This document shows, in pieces, positions 44,898 through 54,235 of a stretch of DNA of 64,000 nucleotides (within the stretch, counting starts at the first letter, position 1; the number at the start of each line of letters is the position of its first letter). The position numbers and the translations under genes were made by a program. The DNA is from Hyphomicrobiales bacterium (GTDB lineage: Bacteria > Pseudomonadota > Alphaproteobacteria > Rhodospirillales > JACKKN01): contig JACKKN010000002.1 in the NCBI GenBank assembly GCA_024236415.1, positions 186,001 to 250,000 on the forward strand, read 5' to 3'. Below the pieces are notes generated by a model. It searched no databases. It was not told the origin of the DNA and was given only the letters and a program-made list of their open reading frames with translations.

Positions 44898-46994
44898 ATG
44901 CCGGTCGCCAACGCGCCCTCCCCGCAGTTCCCCACCTGGTACATCGGCGTCGACTGCGGCGGCACCTTCACCGACCTGGTGCTGGCCGGCAGCGACCACC
45001 AGGTTCACGTGTTCAAGGTGCCCTCGGTGCCCGGCGACCCGGCCCAGGGCGTGCTGCGGGTGCTGGACCGGGCGGCCGAAGCCCTGGAGACCACCGTCGA
45101 GGCCCTGCTGGGCAACTGCGCGCTGTTCATGCACGGCTCCACCGTGGCCACCAACACGGTGCTGGAGGGCAAGGGCGCGCGGGTCGGCCTGCTGACCAGC
45201 GCCGGCTTCCGCGACAGCCTGCAGATCCGCCGCGGCTACCGCGAGAACCCGTTCGACCACCGCACCCCCTTCCCCCCCGTCCTGGTGCCGCGCCACGCGC
45301 GCCTGCCGGTGGGCGGCCGCATCGACCGCGACGGCCACGAGATCGAGCCCCTGGACGAGGCCGCCGTGGCCGAGGCCGCCCGCACCCTGGCCGCGGCCGG
45401 GGTCGAGGCGGTGGCCGTCTGCCTGTTCAACAGCTTCCTCAACCCGGCCCACGAGCGCCGGGCCCTGGAGATCCTGGCCGCCGCCTGGCCCGAGGGCCCG
45501 GCCTTCGCCTCGGTCGACATCGCGCCCATTCTGGGCGAGTACGAGCGCGGTTCGACCGTGGTCATGAACGCCTACGTGGCGCCGCGCACGGTGGGCTACA
45601 TCCGCCGCCTGGACGACCGCCTGCGCGAGCTGGGCCTGCCCCGGTCCATGCTGCTGATCCAGAACAACGGCGGCGCCGTGTCGGTGGAGCAACTGGCCAC
45701 CAAGCCGGCCACCCTGCTGCTGTCGGGCCCGGCGGCGGGGGTCGGGGCGCTGGAATTCCACCGCCGCGCCGCCGGCACCGACAACCTGATCTCCATGGAG
45801 ATCGGCGGCACCAGTTGCGACGTGATCCTGATGAGCGGCGGCCGGGTGGACGTCAGCGACAGCATCCGGGTCGGCGGCTACGACCTGTCGGTGCCGTCGG
45901 TGGACATCTTCACCATCGGCGCCGGCGGCGGCACCATCGCCGGGGTCGACCCGGCCGGGCTGCTGTTCGCCGGGCCGGCCGGCGCCGGGGCCGACCCGGG
46001 GCCCGCCGCCTACGGCCTGGGCGGCACCGAGCCCACGGTCACCGACGCGCAACTGGTGCTGGGCCGCCTGCGCCCGGGGCCCTATGCCGGCGGTTCGGTG
46101 TCGCTGGACCTGGACCTGGCCCGCGCCGCCCTGGAAAGCCGGGTCGCGGCGCCGCTGGGCATCCCGGTCGAGGACGCGGCGGCCGGCGTCATCCGCCTGG
46201 TGGAGCAGAACCTGTTGCAGGCGGTGCAGGAGATCAGCAGCGAGCGCGGCCACGACCCGCGCCGCTTCACCCTGGTCGCCGCCGGCGGCGCCGGGCCCAT
46301 GCACGGAGCCCCGGTGGGGCGCCTGCTGGGCTGCCCGCGGGTCTACGTGCCGCGCCTGTCCGGGGTGTTCTGCGCCCTGGGCATGCTGCACACCAACGTG
46401 CGCCACGATTTCGTGCGCGTCCACATGCAGCCCCTGGCCGAGGCCGACCCGGCCGCGGTCGAGGCCCTGTACGGCGAGCTGGAGGCCGAGGGCCGGCGCG
46501 CCCTGGCCGCCGGCGGGTTCGCCGCCGAGGACCAGGTGCTGCTGCGCGAGATGGACCTGCGCTACGTCGGCCAGCAGTACGACCTGCGCGTGGCCCTGGG
46601 GTCGGGCGGCGGCCTGGACGGGGCCGCCATCCGCGCCGCCTTCGAACGCGAGCACGACCGCCTGTTCGGCCACACCCAGCCCGAGGGCGCCATCAGCATC
46701 AATAAGTTGCGCCTAGTGGCCGTGGGCGCCCTGCGGCCGCTGGAGCTGCCGCCGGCGGCGCCGGCGCGCGCCGCCCCGACCCCCGTCGACCGGCGCCGGG
46801 TGTGGCTGTCCGAGGCCGACGGCTGGGCCGACGTGGACACCTACCGCGGCGCCGACCTGCGGGCCGGCCACACCCTCGCCGGCCCGGCCCTGGTGGAGGA
46901 GCAGACGACCACGGTCCTGGTCGGGCCGCACGACACCCTGGAAGTGGATTCCGCCAACAACTTCCGCATCGACCTGGCGGCTTCCGGGGCCTAG
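44898..46994 (+). CDS. HyuA-like hydantoinase/oxoprolinase subunit A
   Basis: A 698-residue protein of the actin-fold ATP-dependent amidohydrolases (N-methylhydantoinase A, 5-oxoprolinase, acetone carboxylase beta). It starts with the family motif YIGVDCGGTFTDLVL, then HGSTVATNTVLEGKGARVGLLTS; MEIGGTSCDVILMSGG and FTIGAGGGTIAGVD follow. It would use ATP to open a cyclic amide, together with the HyuB-like protein at 52349. Splitting of the two subunits by the regulator and transporter genes is less usual than direct adjacency. The ATG at 44898 is chosen; an ATG at 44862 is in frame. Confidence 0.87.
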   Translation: MPVANAPSPQFPTWYIGVDCGGTFTDLVLAGSDHQVHVFKVPSVPGDPAQGVLRVLDRAAEALETTVEALLGNCALFMHGSTVATNTVLEGKGARVGLLTSAGFRDSLQIRRGYRENPFDHRTPFPPVLVPRHARLPVGGRIDRDGHEIEPLDEAAVAEAARTLAAAGVEAVAVCLFNSFLNPAHERRALEILAAAWPEGPAFASVDIAPILGEYERGSTVVMNAYVAPRTVGYIRRLDDRLRELGLPRSMLLIQNNGGAVSVEQLATKPATLLLSGPAAGVGALEFHRRAAGTDNLISMEIGGTSCDVILMSGGRVDVSDSIRVGGYDLSVPSVDIFTIGAGGGTIAGVDPAGLLFAGPAGAGADPGPAAYGLGGTEPTVTDAQLVLGRLRPGPYAGGSVSLDLDLARAALESRVAAPLGIPVEDAAAGVIRLVEQNLLQAVQEISSERGHDPRRFTLVAAGGAGPMHGAPVGRLLGCPRVYVPRLSGVFCALGMLHTNVRHDFVRVHMQPLAEADPAAVEALYGELEAEGRRALAAGGFAAEDQVLLREMDLRYVGQQYDLRVALGSGGGLDGAAIRAAFEREHDRLFGHTQPEGAISINKLRLVAVGALRPLELPPAAPARAAPTPVDRRRVWLSEADGWADVDTYRGADLRAGHTLAGPALVEEQTTTVLVGPHDTLEVDSANNFRIDLAASGA

Positions 46995-47091
46995 ACGGCG
47001 CCCCGGCGGCTTGACCGGGACCCGACCCGGGATATCCTGTCCCCCAACCGGTTCCGGCCACCGCCGGGCCAAGAACGAAGGGGATGTCCAG

Positions 47092-47916
47092 ATGGCGAAG
47101 CAACGGGCGGCCAAGGCCGCCGACAGCGACCACCGCCGGTGGATCGGCAGCCTGCGCGAGCGGCTGGACGGCGGCGGCAGGCGCGGCGCCGCACAACCCA
47201 AGCACGAGCGCCTGAGCCAGGCCCTGCGCGACATCATCCAGGAGCGCCGGGTCATGCCCCACGACCGCCTGCCGCCCGAGCGGATCCTGGCCAAGGGTCT
47301 GGAGGTGAGCGTCGGCACGGTGCAGAAGGCCCTGGAGACCCTGACCCTGGAGGGCCTGATCGTGCGCGAGCTGGGGCGCGGCACCTTCGTCTCGGCGCAC
47401 CGCCTGTCGTTCGCCGGCACCTGGCACTTCCGCTACGTGCGCCCGGGGCAGAGCGAGATCCTGCCGGTGCGCACCCAGCTCGTCTCGCGGCGCCTGGTCC
47501 ACCGCCCGGGGGCGTGGAGCGACGCCCTGGGCCCGGACCCCGAGGGCTATGTCTGCATCACCCGGCGGATCACGGCGGGGGACGAGTTCCTGTGCTTCAA
47601 CCGCACCTGGCTGCCGGCGGAATCCTGCCGCGGCCTGCTGGACGTGCCGGCCGGCGAGATCGCCGGCGAGAACCTGCGCGTGACCCTGGGCGAGCGATTC
47701 AACCTGCCCCTGGCCAACGCCGTGCAGCTGGTCCGCGCCGACGTCATGGAGCCGGCCGTGTGCCGGCAATTCGACCTGCCCGAGGGGACCGTGGGGCTGA
47801 TCATGGACGTGACCGGCTATACCCTGGGCGAGCGGCCGGTGTTCTTCGCCTCCATCATCACCAAGCCCGGACCCCTGCGCATGGTGCAGTCCCTGCTGCG
47901 CGCGCACTGGAGCTGA
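47092..47916 (+). CDS. GntR/HutC family transcriptional regulator
   Basis: A 274-residue regulator. The GntR winged helix (residues about 43-105) reads LSQALRDIIQERRVMPHDRLPPERILA, VSVGTVQKALETLTLEGLIVRELGRGTFV. A C-terminal UTRA ligand domain (about 130-265) follows, which places it in the HutC branch; these sense small metabolites. AAGGGGA lies eight bases before the ATG. It sits in the middle of the island and converges on the TRAP receptor gene. The repeated palindrome at 44757 and 49169 is its most likely target. Confidence 0.87.
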   Translation: MAKQRAAKAADSDHRRWIGSLRERLDGGGRRGAAQPKHERLSQALRDIIQERRVMPHDRLPPERILAKGLEVSVGTVQKALETLTLEGLIVRELGRGTFVSAHRLSFAGTWHFRYVRPGQSEILPVRTQLVSRRLVHRPGAWSDALGPDPEGYVCITRRITAGDEFLCFNRTWLPAESCRGLLDVPAGEIAGENLRVTLGERFNLPLANAVQLVRADVMEPAVCRQFDLPEGTVGLIMDVTGYTLGERPVFFASIITKPGPLRMVQSLLRAHWS

Positions 47917-47944
47917 CCCGGCAACAAGAACGCGGCGGGCACGG

Positions 47945-47971
47945 AAAAGGCCCGCGCCGGGGCGCGGGCCT
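47945..47971 (-). terminator. Terminator between the convergent GntR and TRAP receptor genes
   Basis: A perfect 11-bp stem pairs 47948-47958 with 47961-47971. On the minus strand a short TTTT follows, so it best serves the TRAP receptor gene; on the plus strand there is no T run, though the stem may still protect the GntR mRNA end. Confidence 0.6.
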
Positions 47972-48001
47972 GGAAACGCGGAATGCGCGGGACGGGCGCG
48001 G

Positions 48002-49036
48002 TCAGCAGCCGCCCTGGGACTTCATGACCTGGTCCACCAGCTCGGCGCCGAACTCCTTCTTGGCGGTGTCCATCACCGGCTTCATGGCGGTGCGGAACTC
48101 GTCCAGGTTGACGTCCGAGAACACCACGCCTTCCTTCTTCAGGAACGCCACCGCCTCGGTGGTGGATTTGGCGTCGGCCGCCCGGTTCGCCGCCTCCGAC
48201 GCCATGGCGGCCTTGGTGACCACTTCCTGGTAGGCCGCCGGCAGCTTCTTGAAGAACCGCTCGTTGATGATGAACGGGCTCAGCCCCACGGCCACGTTGG
48301 CGTAGGACACGTGCTTGACCACCTCGTACCACTTGAACTGCTTGACGCTGGAGATGGGGTTGGCGTCGCCGTCGATGACGCCCTGCTGCAGGGCGCTGAA
48401 CACCTCGGGGAACGGCAGCGGGGTCGGCGAGGCGCCCAGGGTGCGCCAGGTCATCTCCAGGTACTTGTCGGGGGGCACGCGGATCTTCAGGCCCTTCAGG
48501 TCGGCCACCGACTTCACGTCGCGCTTGGTGTTGAACACCTGGCGCATGCCGTAGGTGTACCAGCCCAGGGTGCGCAGGCCGGCCTTCTTCAGCAGCGCGG
48601 CCGAGAAGTCCTGGCCCACCGGGCCGTGCAGCACCTGCAGGCCGCAGGCGATGGAATTCACCAGGTAGGGCACGGACAGGACCTGCAGCGGCTTGTGGAA
48701 CGGGCTGGCGTTGCTGGTCGACACGATGGTCGCCTCCAGGGTGCCGAGCTGCACGTTCTTGGCCATCTCCACTTCGCCGCCCAGCTGCGCCGAGGGGAAG
48801 ATGCTGACGCTGACGTCGTTGTTGGTGCCGGATTCGACCAGGCGTTTGAATTCCTCCAGGCCCACGTTGTACGAGTAGCCGGGCGGGGTACTGACCCCCA
48901 CCTTGATCTTGAATTTCTCAGCCGCGGCGGGCGCGGAGAGGGCCAGGCCGAGCACCAGGGCACCGGCGGCGGCGGCAATGAAACGCCCGCCCAAACGCCG
49001 GTCCGGGCGTCCGTCGGGGGTCGCGGGTAATTTCAT
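48002..49036 (-). CDS. TRAP transporter substrate-binding protein (DctP family), first TRAP locus
   Basis: A 344-residue periplasmic receptor. The signal peptide ends near LALSAPAAAEKFK (about 39). Family features include SAQLGGEVEMAKNVQLGTLEA, GLRTLGWYTYGMRQVFN, the DLKGLKIRVPPDKYLEMTW block with the ligand-contacting Arg, and FSALQQGVIDGDANPIS. GGGAGG lies five bases before the ATG. It is transcribed away from the dctQ/dctM genes, from a divergent promoter sharing one operator with them, rather than in the same operon. Confidence 0.93.
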   Translation of the reverse strand: MKLPATPDGRPDRRLGGRFIAAAAGALVLGLALSAPAAAEKFKIKVGVSTPPGYSYNVGLEEFKRLVESGTNNDVSVSIFPSAQLGGEVEMAKNVQLGTLEATIVSTSNASPFHKPLQVLSVPYLVNSIACGLQVLHGPVGQDFSAALLKKAGLRTLGWYTYGMRQVFNTKRDVKSVADLKGLKIRVPPDKYLEMTWRTLGASPTPLPFPEVFSALQQGVIDGDANPISSVKQFKWYEVVKHVSYANVAVGLSPFIINERFFKKLPAAYQEVVTKAAMASEAANRAADAKSTTEAVAFLKKEGVVFSDVNLDEFRTAMKPVMDTAKKEFGAELVDQVMKSQGGC

Positions 49037-49133
49037 GATTACCTCCCTTGTCCGTGATCGTGTCGGTGATCGTGGCTGATTCCTGCCAGCCGGTGATCCC
49101 GCCGCAGGCCGCCACAGGGGTGACACCGGGCCG

Positions 49134-49162
49134 AGTATAGGTTCTGGGCCGAAGGCCGGCAA
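49134..49162 (-). promoter_or_regulatory. Predicted sigma-70 promoter of the TRAP receptor gene
   Basis: On the minus strand TTGCCG (49162-49157), a 17-bp spacer and TATACT (49139-49134). The -35 begins six bases from the palindrome at 49169. Confidence 0.6.
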
Positions 49163-49168
49163 GGGAAA

Positions 49169-49182
49169 TTGCTCTAGAGCAA
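49169..49182. promoter_or_regulatory. 14-bp palindromic operator, copy 2 (shared by divergent TRAP promoters)
   Basis: The same TTGCTCTAGAGCAA as at 44757-44770. It lies between two divergent promoters, six bases from the minus-strand -35 and seven bases from the plus-strand -35, so one bound dimer could act on both. Confidence 0.7.
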
Positions 49183-49189
49183 AAACAGG

Positions 49190-49218
49190 TTGAAATCGGC
49201 CCATGCCGATGCTGTAAT
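49190..49218 (+). promoter_or_regulatory. Predicted sigma-70 promoter of the TRAP membrane and catabolic operon
   Basis: TTGAAA (49190-49195), a 17-bp spacer and TGTAAT (49213-49218), giving a leader of about 95 bases before the DctQ start. Confidence 0.6.
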
Positions 49219-49319
49219 CCGGGCGTGGACCCGCGCGCCGGCACCCCGACGCCGCGGCGGCGGCCCGTCCGGACCCCGTTGCCAACCCGTCGCCGCCAGG
49301 GAGGCCCGCCTTTCCGCCG

Positions 49320-49790
49320 ATGCTGAGCCACCTGAACCGCATCGAAGAATACCTGGCCTGCCTGCTGCTGGTGCTGCTGGGCCTGCTGCTGTCGACCCAG
49401 ATCGTGCTGCGCTACGGCTTCGGCATCGGCTACGGCTGGATGGAGGAGCTGGCCCGCATCGGCTTCGTCTGGGTGATCTTCCTGGGCGCCGTGGTCGGCA
49501 TGCGCCGGCACCTGCACATCCGGGTCAACCTGGTGCTGACCCTGGTGCCGCCGGGGCTGCAGCGGGGGCTGGAGATGGCTGGCGACATGGTGCTGCTGCT
49601 GTTCTGCATCGCCATCGCCTGGCACGGCGCCGAGCTGGTGTACTCCACCGTGGTGGTCGAGTTCCGCCTGTCGGCCACCGGCATGTCCATGTTCTACCCG
49701 TACCTAATCGTCCCGGTCAGCTTCGCCCTGCAGGCCCTGCGCATCGTGCTGCGCTACGTCCAGGGGCGGCCGGAGGCCGAGAATGTTTGA
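49320..49790 (+). CDS. TRAP transporter small permease (DctQ family), first locus
   Basis: A 156-residue protein with four membrane helices and the DctQ signature GYGWMEELARIGFVWVIFLGAVVGMRRHLHIRV. It forms the membrane complex with DctM for sodium-driven uptake of the ligand delivered by the receptor at 48002. A purine-rich AGGGAGG is about 17 bases before the ATG, rather far. It overlaps dctM by eight bases. Confidence 0.92.
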   Translation: MLSHLNRIEEYLACLLLVLLGLLLSTQIVLRYGFGIGYGWMEELARIGFVWVIFLGAVVGMRRHLHIRVNLVLTLVPPGLQRGLEMAGDMVLLLFCIAIAWHGAELVYSTVVVEFRLSATGMSMFYPYLIVPVSFALQALRIVLRYVQGRPEAENV

Positions 49791-51087
49791 GCTGGCCGGC
49801 CCCGGCGAAATCAGCCTGCTGCTGTTCGGCAGCTTCGCCGTGATGCTGGTCATCGGCGTGCCCATCGCCCACGCCCTGGGCGCCTCGACCCTGCTGGTGA
49901 TCTACGCCCAGGACATCCCCGGCGTGTTCATGCCGCAGACCGCCTACAACGCCACCGACCAGTTCCCGCTGATGGCGGTGCCGTTCTTCGTCCTGGCCGG
50001 CTACCTGATGGAGTTCGGCGGCGTGTCGGCGCGGCTGATCGATTTCGCCCGCGCCCTGATCGGCCACGTGGCCGGCGGCTTCGCCTGCGTCACCATCCTG
50101 GCCTGCATGTTCTTCTCGGCCATGTCCGGGTCGGGCCCGGCCACGGTGGCGGCCATCGGCACCATCATGATCCCGGCCATGATCAGCCACGGCTACGCCC
50201 GCCCCTTCGCCGGCGCCGTGGCCTCCACCGGCGGCACGCTGGGGATCATGATCCCGCCCAGCAACCCCATGATCATCTACGCCGTGGTGGCCAACGTGTC
50301 GGTCACCCAGATGTTCATCGCCGGGATCATCCCGGGGCTGATGCTGGGCGCGATCCTGATCGTCGCCAGCTGGTGGGTGTGCAAGCGCCGCGACTACGAG
50401 GGCGACAACGAGCGCGCCAGCCTGCGCCAGATCCTGCGCGCCATGCGCGACGCCAAGTGGGCCCTGCTGGCGCCGGTGATCATCCTGGGCGGCATCTACG
50501 GCGGCGTGTTCACCCCCACCGAGGCGGCCATCGTGGCCGTCAACTACGCCATCCTGGTCGGCGCCCTGGTGTACCGCCGGCTGACCTTCGCCCTGTTCTA
50601 CCGGGCCGTGCTGCACGCCGTGGTGGTGGGCGGCACGGTGACCATCATCGTCGGCCTTGCCGGCGCCTTCGGCCGCATCCTGACCCAGAACGAGATCCCG
50701 CAGATGCTGAGCCAGCAGGTGCTGGCCATCTCGGACAACTGGTTCGTGGTGCTGATGATGATCAACGCCGCCCTGATCGTGATCGGCACCTTCATGGAGA
50801 CCCTGGCCACCATCGTGCTGCTGACCCCGCTGCTGCTGCCGATCGTGGTCTCGCTCGGCGTCGATCCCATCCAGTTCGGGATCCTGTTCGTGATCACCTC
50901 CGAGATCGGCTTCCTGACCCCGCCCCTGGGGGCCAACCTGTTCGTGGCCATGCCCATCGCGCGGGTGTCCCTGGAGCAGATTTCCCGGGCCGTGCTGTTC
51001 TACATCGTCGTCCTGTGCGCCATGGTCGTGGTCCTGACCGCGGTGCCGTCGCTCAGCACCTGGCTCCCCACCGTCATGATGAGATAG
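49783..51087 (+). CDS. TRAP transporter large permease (DctM family), first locus
   Basis: A 434-residue polytopic protein with about twelve helices. It carries the DctM patterns PFFVLAGYLMEFGGVSARL, MFFSAMSGSGPATVAAIGTIMIP, GGTLGIMIPPSNPMIIY and FLTPPLGANLFVAMPIA, the paired hairpin regions that bind substrate and sodium. It starts inside the dctQ gene (eight-base overlap) and ends 13 bases before the decarboxylase gene. Confidence 0.94.
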   Translation: MFELAGPGEISLLLFGSFAVMLVIGVPIAHALGASTLLVIYAQDIPGVFMPQTAYNATDQFPLMAVPFFVLAGYLMEFGGVSARLIDFARALIGHVAGGFACVTILACMFFSAMSGSGPATVAAIGTIMIPAMISHGYARPFAGAVASTGGTLGIMIPPSNPMIIYAVVANVSVTQMFIAGIIPGLMLGAILIVASWWVCKRRDYEGDNERASLRQILRAMRDAKWALLAPVIILGGIYGGVFTPTEAAIVAVNYAILVGALVYRRLTFALFYRAVLHAVVVGGTVTIIVGLAGAFGRILTQNEIPQMLSQQVLAISDNWFVVLMMINAALIVIGTFMETLATIVLLTPLLLPIVVSLGVDPIQFGILFVITSEIGFLTPPLGANLFVAMPIARVSLEQISRAVLFYIVVLCAMVVVLTAVPSLSTWLPTVMMR

Positions 51088-51100
51088 AGGAGAAACCCCC

Positions 51101-52345
51101 ATGTCGAACGCCTACTTCCCCGAGACCGGGATGGATTGGCCCGCGGTCGAGGCGGAGCTGCTGCACTACAAGGAGAACGACGCCGACTGGAAGAAGGGCC
51201 GCCTGCCCATGTACGTGTTCCACGCCGGTGACGAAGTGCTGGAGGTGGTCAAGAACGCCTACAACATGTACTTCAGCGAGAACGCCCTGGGGGTCAAGGC
51301 CTTCCCCAGCACGGCGCGCATGGAGCGCGAGGTGGTGCGCATGGCCGCCGACCTGCTGAACGGCGACGAGGAGGTGTGCGGCAACATGACCTCAGGCGGC
51401 ACCGAGAGCATCTTCCTGGCCGTCAAGACGGCGCGCGACCACCGCCGCGCCACCAACCCGGTGCCGGGCACCCCCAACCTGGTGCTGCCGCGCTCGGCCC
51501 ACCCGGCCTACTACAAGGCGGCCCAGTACATGGACCTGGAAACCATCCAGGTGCCGGTGCGCGACGACTTCCGCGCCGATGTCGAGGCCATGGCCGCGGC
51601 GGTGAACGAGAACACCATCTTCATCCTGGGCTCGGCGCCCAGCTTCTCGCTGGTGGTCTACGACCCGATCACCGAGCTGGGCGCCCTGGCCCTGGAGAAG
51701 AACCTGTGGCTGCACATCGACGCCTGCATCGGCGGCTACATCGCGCCGCACATCCGCGACATCGGCTATCCGGTGCCGGACTTCGACTTCTCGGTGCCGG
51801 GCGTCACCTCGATCTCGGCCGACGTGCACAAGATGGGCTTCGCCGCCAAGCCGGCCTCGACCATCCTGTACCGCAACGAGGGGTACTACAAACACCAGGG
51901 CTTCCACTTCAACGACTGGCCGCGCGGCGTCTACAGCGTGCCCACCTTCACCGGCACCCGGCCCGGCGGCGCCATCGCCGCCGCCTGGGCGGTGCTCAAG
52001 TTCCTGGGCCGCGACGGGTACCGCGACATCGCCCGCAAGGCCATGGACGTGCGCCAGCGCCTGATGGACGGCATCACCGCCATCCCGGGCATGAAGATCC
52101 TGGGCAACCCCGAGATCTGCATGTTCACCTACACCTCCGAGGGCTACGACATCAACGCCGTGGCCGAGGGCCTGACCCGGCGCGGCTGGATGGCCGGCAT
52201 CAACGCCGAGCCGCCGGCCCTGCACATGTTCGTCATGCCCCTGCACGAGGTCATGGTCGAGGACTACCTGCGCGACCTGAACGAGGCCGTGGCCGACGCT
52301 CGCAGCGGCAAGGTCACGGTCGACGAGGTCAAGCTGGACTACTGA
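51101..52345 (+). CDS. PLP-dependent decarboxylase/lyase of the group II type
   Basis: A 414-residue fold-type I PLP enzyme related to glutamate/tyrosine decarboxylases and sphingosine-1-phosphate lyase. Motifs include GNMTSGGTESIFLAVKTARD, SAHPAYYKAAQYM, LWLHIDACIGGYIAPHI with the cofactor Asp, and Schiff-base Lys244 in ISADVHKMGF. It could decarboxylate an amino acid freed by the HyuA/HyuB pair or cleave a related compound. A strong GAGGAG lies just upstream and it is closely packed between dctM and the HyuB-like gene. Confidence 0.85.
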   Translation: MSNAYFPETGMDWPAVEAELLHYKENDADWKKGRLPMYVFHAGDEVLEVVKNAYNMYFSENALGVKAFPSTARMEREVVRMAADLLNGDEEVCGNMTSGGTESIFLAVKTARDHRRATNPVPGTPNLVLPRSAHPAYYKAAQYMDLETIQVPVRDDFRADVEAMAAAVNENTIFILGSAPSFSLVVYDPITELGALALEKNLWLHIDACIGGYIAPHIRDIGYPVPDFDFSVPGVTSISADVHKMGFAAKPASTILYRNEGYYKHQGFHFNDWPRGVYSVPTFTGTRPGGAIAAAWAVLKFLGRDGYRDIARKAMDVRQRLMDGITAIPGMKILGNPEICMFTYTSEGYDINAVAEGLTRRGWMAGINAEPPALHMFVMPLHEVMVEDYLRDLNEAVADARSGKVTVDEVKLDY

Positions 52346-52348
52346 CCC

Positions 52349-54112
52349 ATGGCCCAACCGCAGCAGGCAGACCGTCCCATGGCGCTCGACCCCGTGACCC
52401 TGGCCCTGTTCCAGAACCGGCTGGACTACATCTCGCGCCAGATGGGCTGGGTCATGGTGCGCACCGCGCGCAGCCCCATCTTCAACCAGTCGCACGACTT
52501 CTCGTGCTTCATCACCGACGGCGCCGGGCGGCTGGTGTCCCAGGCCGACGGCATCCCCATCCACACCGGCGGCGGCGGGTTCGCCGTGCGCGCCCTGCTG
52601 GACGCGTTCGGCGACACGGTGGCCCCCGACGACGCCTTCCTGCTGAACGATCCCTACGCCGCCGGCGGCAACCACCTGCCGGACTGGGTGATCGCCCGGC
52701 CGGTGTTCCTGGACGGCCGGCGGGTGGCCTTCACCTGCAACCGGGCGCACCAGTCGGACATCGGCGGCGGCGCCGCCGGCACCTACAACCCCCAGGCGCG
52801 GGAGATCTGGCACGAGGGCATCCGCCTGCCGCCCCTGCGCCTGGTGGAGGGCGGCAAGGTGCGCGAGGACCTGTGGCAGATGCTGCTACTGAACACCCGC
52901 ATGCCGCACTACCTGGACGGCGACCTGCGCGCGATGCTGGGCTCCACCCGCATCGGCGTCGAGCTGGTGGCCGAGGCCCTGGACCGCCTGGGCGCCGACA
53001 CCGGCCTGGCTTATTTCGAGGGCATCCTGGACCACGGCGAGCGCATGATGCGCCAGGCGGTGGCCGAGCTGCCCGACGGCACCTACCTGGGCGAATCGGG
53101 CTTCGACAACGACTGTTTCGAGCCCATGGACATCCCCATCCGGGTCGCCATCACCGTGCAGGGCGACGCCGCCACCGTGGACTTCACCGGCTGCTCGCCG
53201 CAGATCCGCGGGTTCAAGAACAGCTCGCTGGCGAACACCTATTCCTCGGTCTACTCTGCCTTCTCGTCCTTCTTCGACCCGGCCATCCCGCGCAACGAGG
53301 GCACCTTCCGCGGGGTCGACATCGTCGCCCCCCGGGGCACCATCGTGAACTCCGAGCCGCCGGCCCCGGTGACCATGTGCACCGTGTTCCCGGCGCAGCA
53401 GATCATGCACGCCTGCTGGCAGGCCCTGGGCGCCGCCGACCCCGAGCGCGCCTGCGCCGGCTGGGGCATGAACATGTTCCCCAACACCTCGGGCCCCGAC
53501 CGCGAGGGGCGCACGGTGGTCATGTACCACTGGGGCGGCACCTCGGCCGGCGGCGCGGTCAAGGGCCGCGACGGGTTCGACCAGGTTGGCCCCATGTGCA
53601 CCTTCGGCGGCCTGCTGCTGCCCAACGCCGAGATGAGCGAGCAGCTTTTCCCGGTGCGGGTGCGGCGCCAGGAGCTGCGCTGCGATTCCGCCGGCCCGGG
53701 CCAGTTCCGCGGCGGCACCGGGGTCGAATACGAGGTCGAGGTCCTGGCCGAGGCGGAATGGTCGTTCCGCGCCGAAGGGGTGCACACGCCGCGCGCCTAC
53801 GGGGTCAACCACGGCCAGGCCGGCAAGACCGGCGCCTACCGGGTGCTGCCCCGGGGCGGCGAGGCGTTCGAGCCGCCGGACTACGGCGTCCGCCACCTGG
53901 GCCCGGCGCACCTGTGGCTGTCGTCGTCGGGCGGCGGCGGCTGGGGCGACCCCCTGGACCGGGACCCGGACCGGGTGCTGGGCGACCTGCTGGACGGCGT
54001 CATCAGCGAGGCCGCGGCCCGGGACTGCTACGGCGTCGTCCTGGCCCCCGGCGGCCAGGCCGTCGACGCGGCGGCGACCGAGGACCTGCGCCGCACCCGG
54101 TCGAAACCCTAG
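52349..54112 (+). CDS. HyuB-like hydantoinase/oxoprolinase subunit B
   Basis: A 587-residue protein of the N-methylhydantoinase B/acetone carboxylase alpha family. It begins DPVTLALFQNRLDYISRQMGWVMVRTARSPIFN and contains FLLNDPYAAGGNHLPD, RAHQSDIGGG and the C-terminal LSSSGGGGWGDPLDRDPDRV, all characteristic. It should combine with the HyuA-like protein for ATP-driven ring opening. A hairpin (54121-54127 with 54134-54140, no T run) follows the stop and may mark the 3' end of the main operon message. Confidence 0.88.
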   Translation: MAQPQQADRPMALDPVTLALFQNRLDYISRQMGWVMVRTARSPIFNQSHDFSCFITDGAGRLVSQADGIPIHTGGGGFAVRALLDAFGDTVAPDDAFLLNDPYAAGGNHLPDWVIARPVFLDGRRVAFTCNRAHQSDIGGGAAGTYNPQAREIWHEGIRLPPLRLVEGGKVREDLWQMLLLNTRMPHYLDGDLRAMLGSTRIGVELVAEALDRLGADTGLAYFEGILDHGERMMRQAVAELPDGTYLGESGFDNDCFEPMDIPIRVAITVQGDAATVDFTGCSPQIRGFKNSSLANTYSSVYSAFSSFFDPAIPRNEGTFRGVDIVAPRGTIVNSEPPAPVTMCTVFPAQQIMHACWQALGAADPERACAGWGMNMFPNTSGPDREGRTVVMYHWGGTSAGGAVKGRDGFDQVGPMCTFGGLLLPNAEMSEQLFPVRVRRQELRCDSAGPGQFRGGTGVEYEVEVLAEAEWSFRAEGVHTPRAYGVNHGQAGKTGAYRVLPRGGEAFEPPDYGVRHLGPAHLWLSSSGGGGWGDPLDRDPDRVLGDLLDGVISEAAARDCYGVVLAPGGQAVDAAATEDLRRTRSKP

Positions 54113-54235
54113 GCGACTTTCGGGCGGCTCCTTCCGCCCGCCCCCTGTACCCCGCGGCGGCCTGTCTGTATACCAACGGCCAGGCCCTGCGCGCGCCCGC
54201 GCGCGACCACCGACCGACCTGAAAGGCACGCCCCC

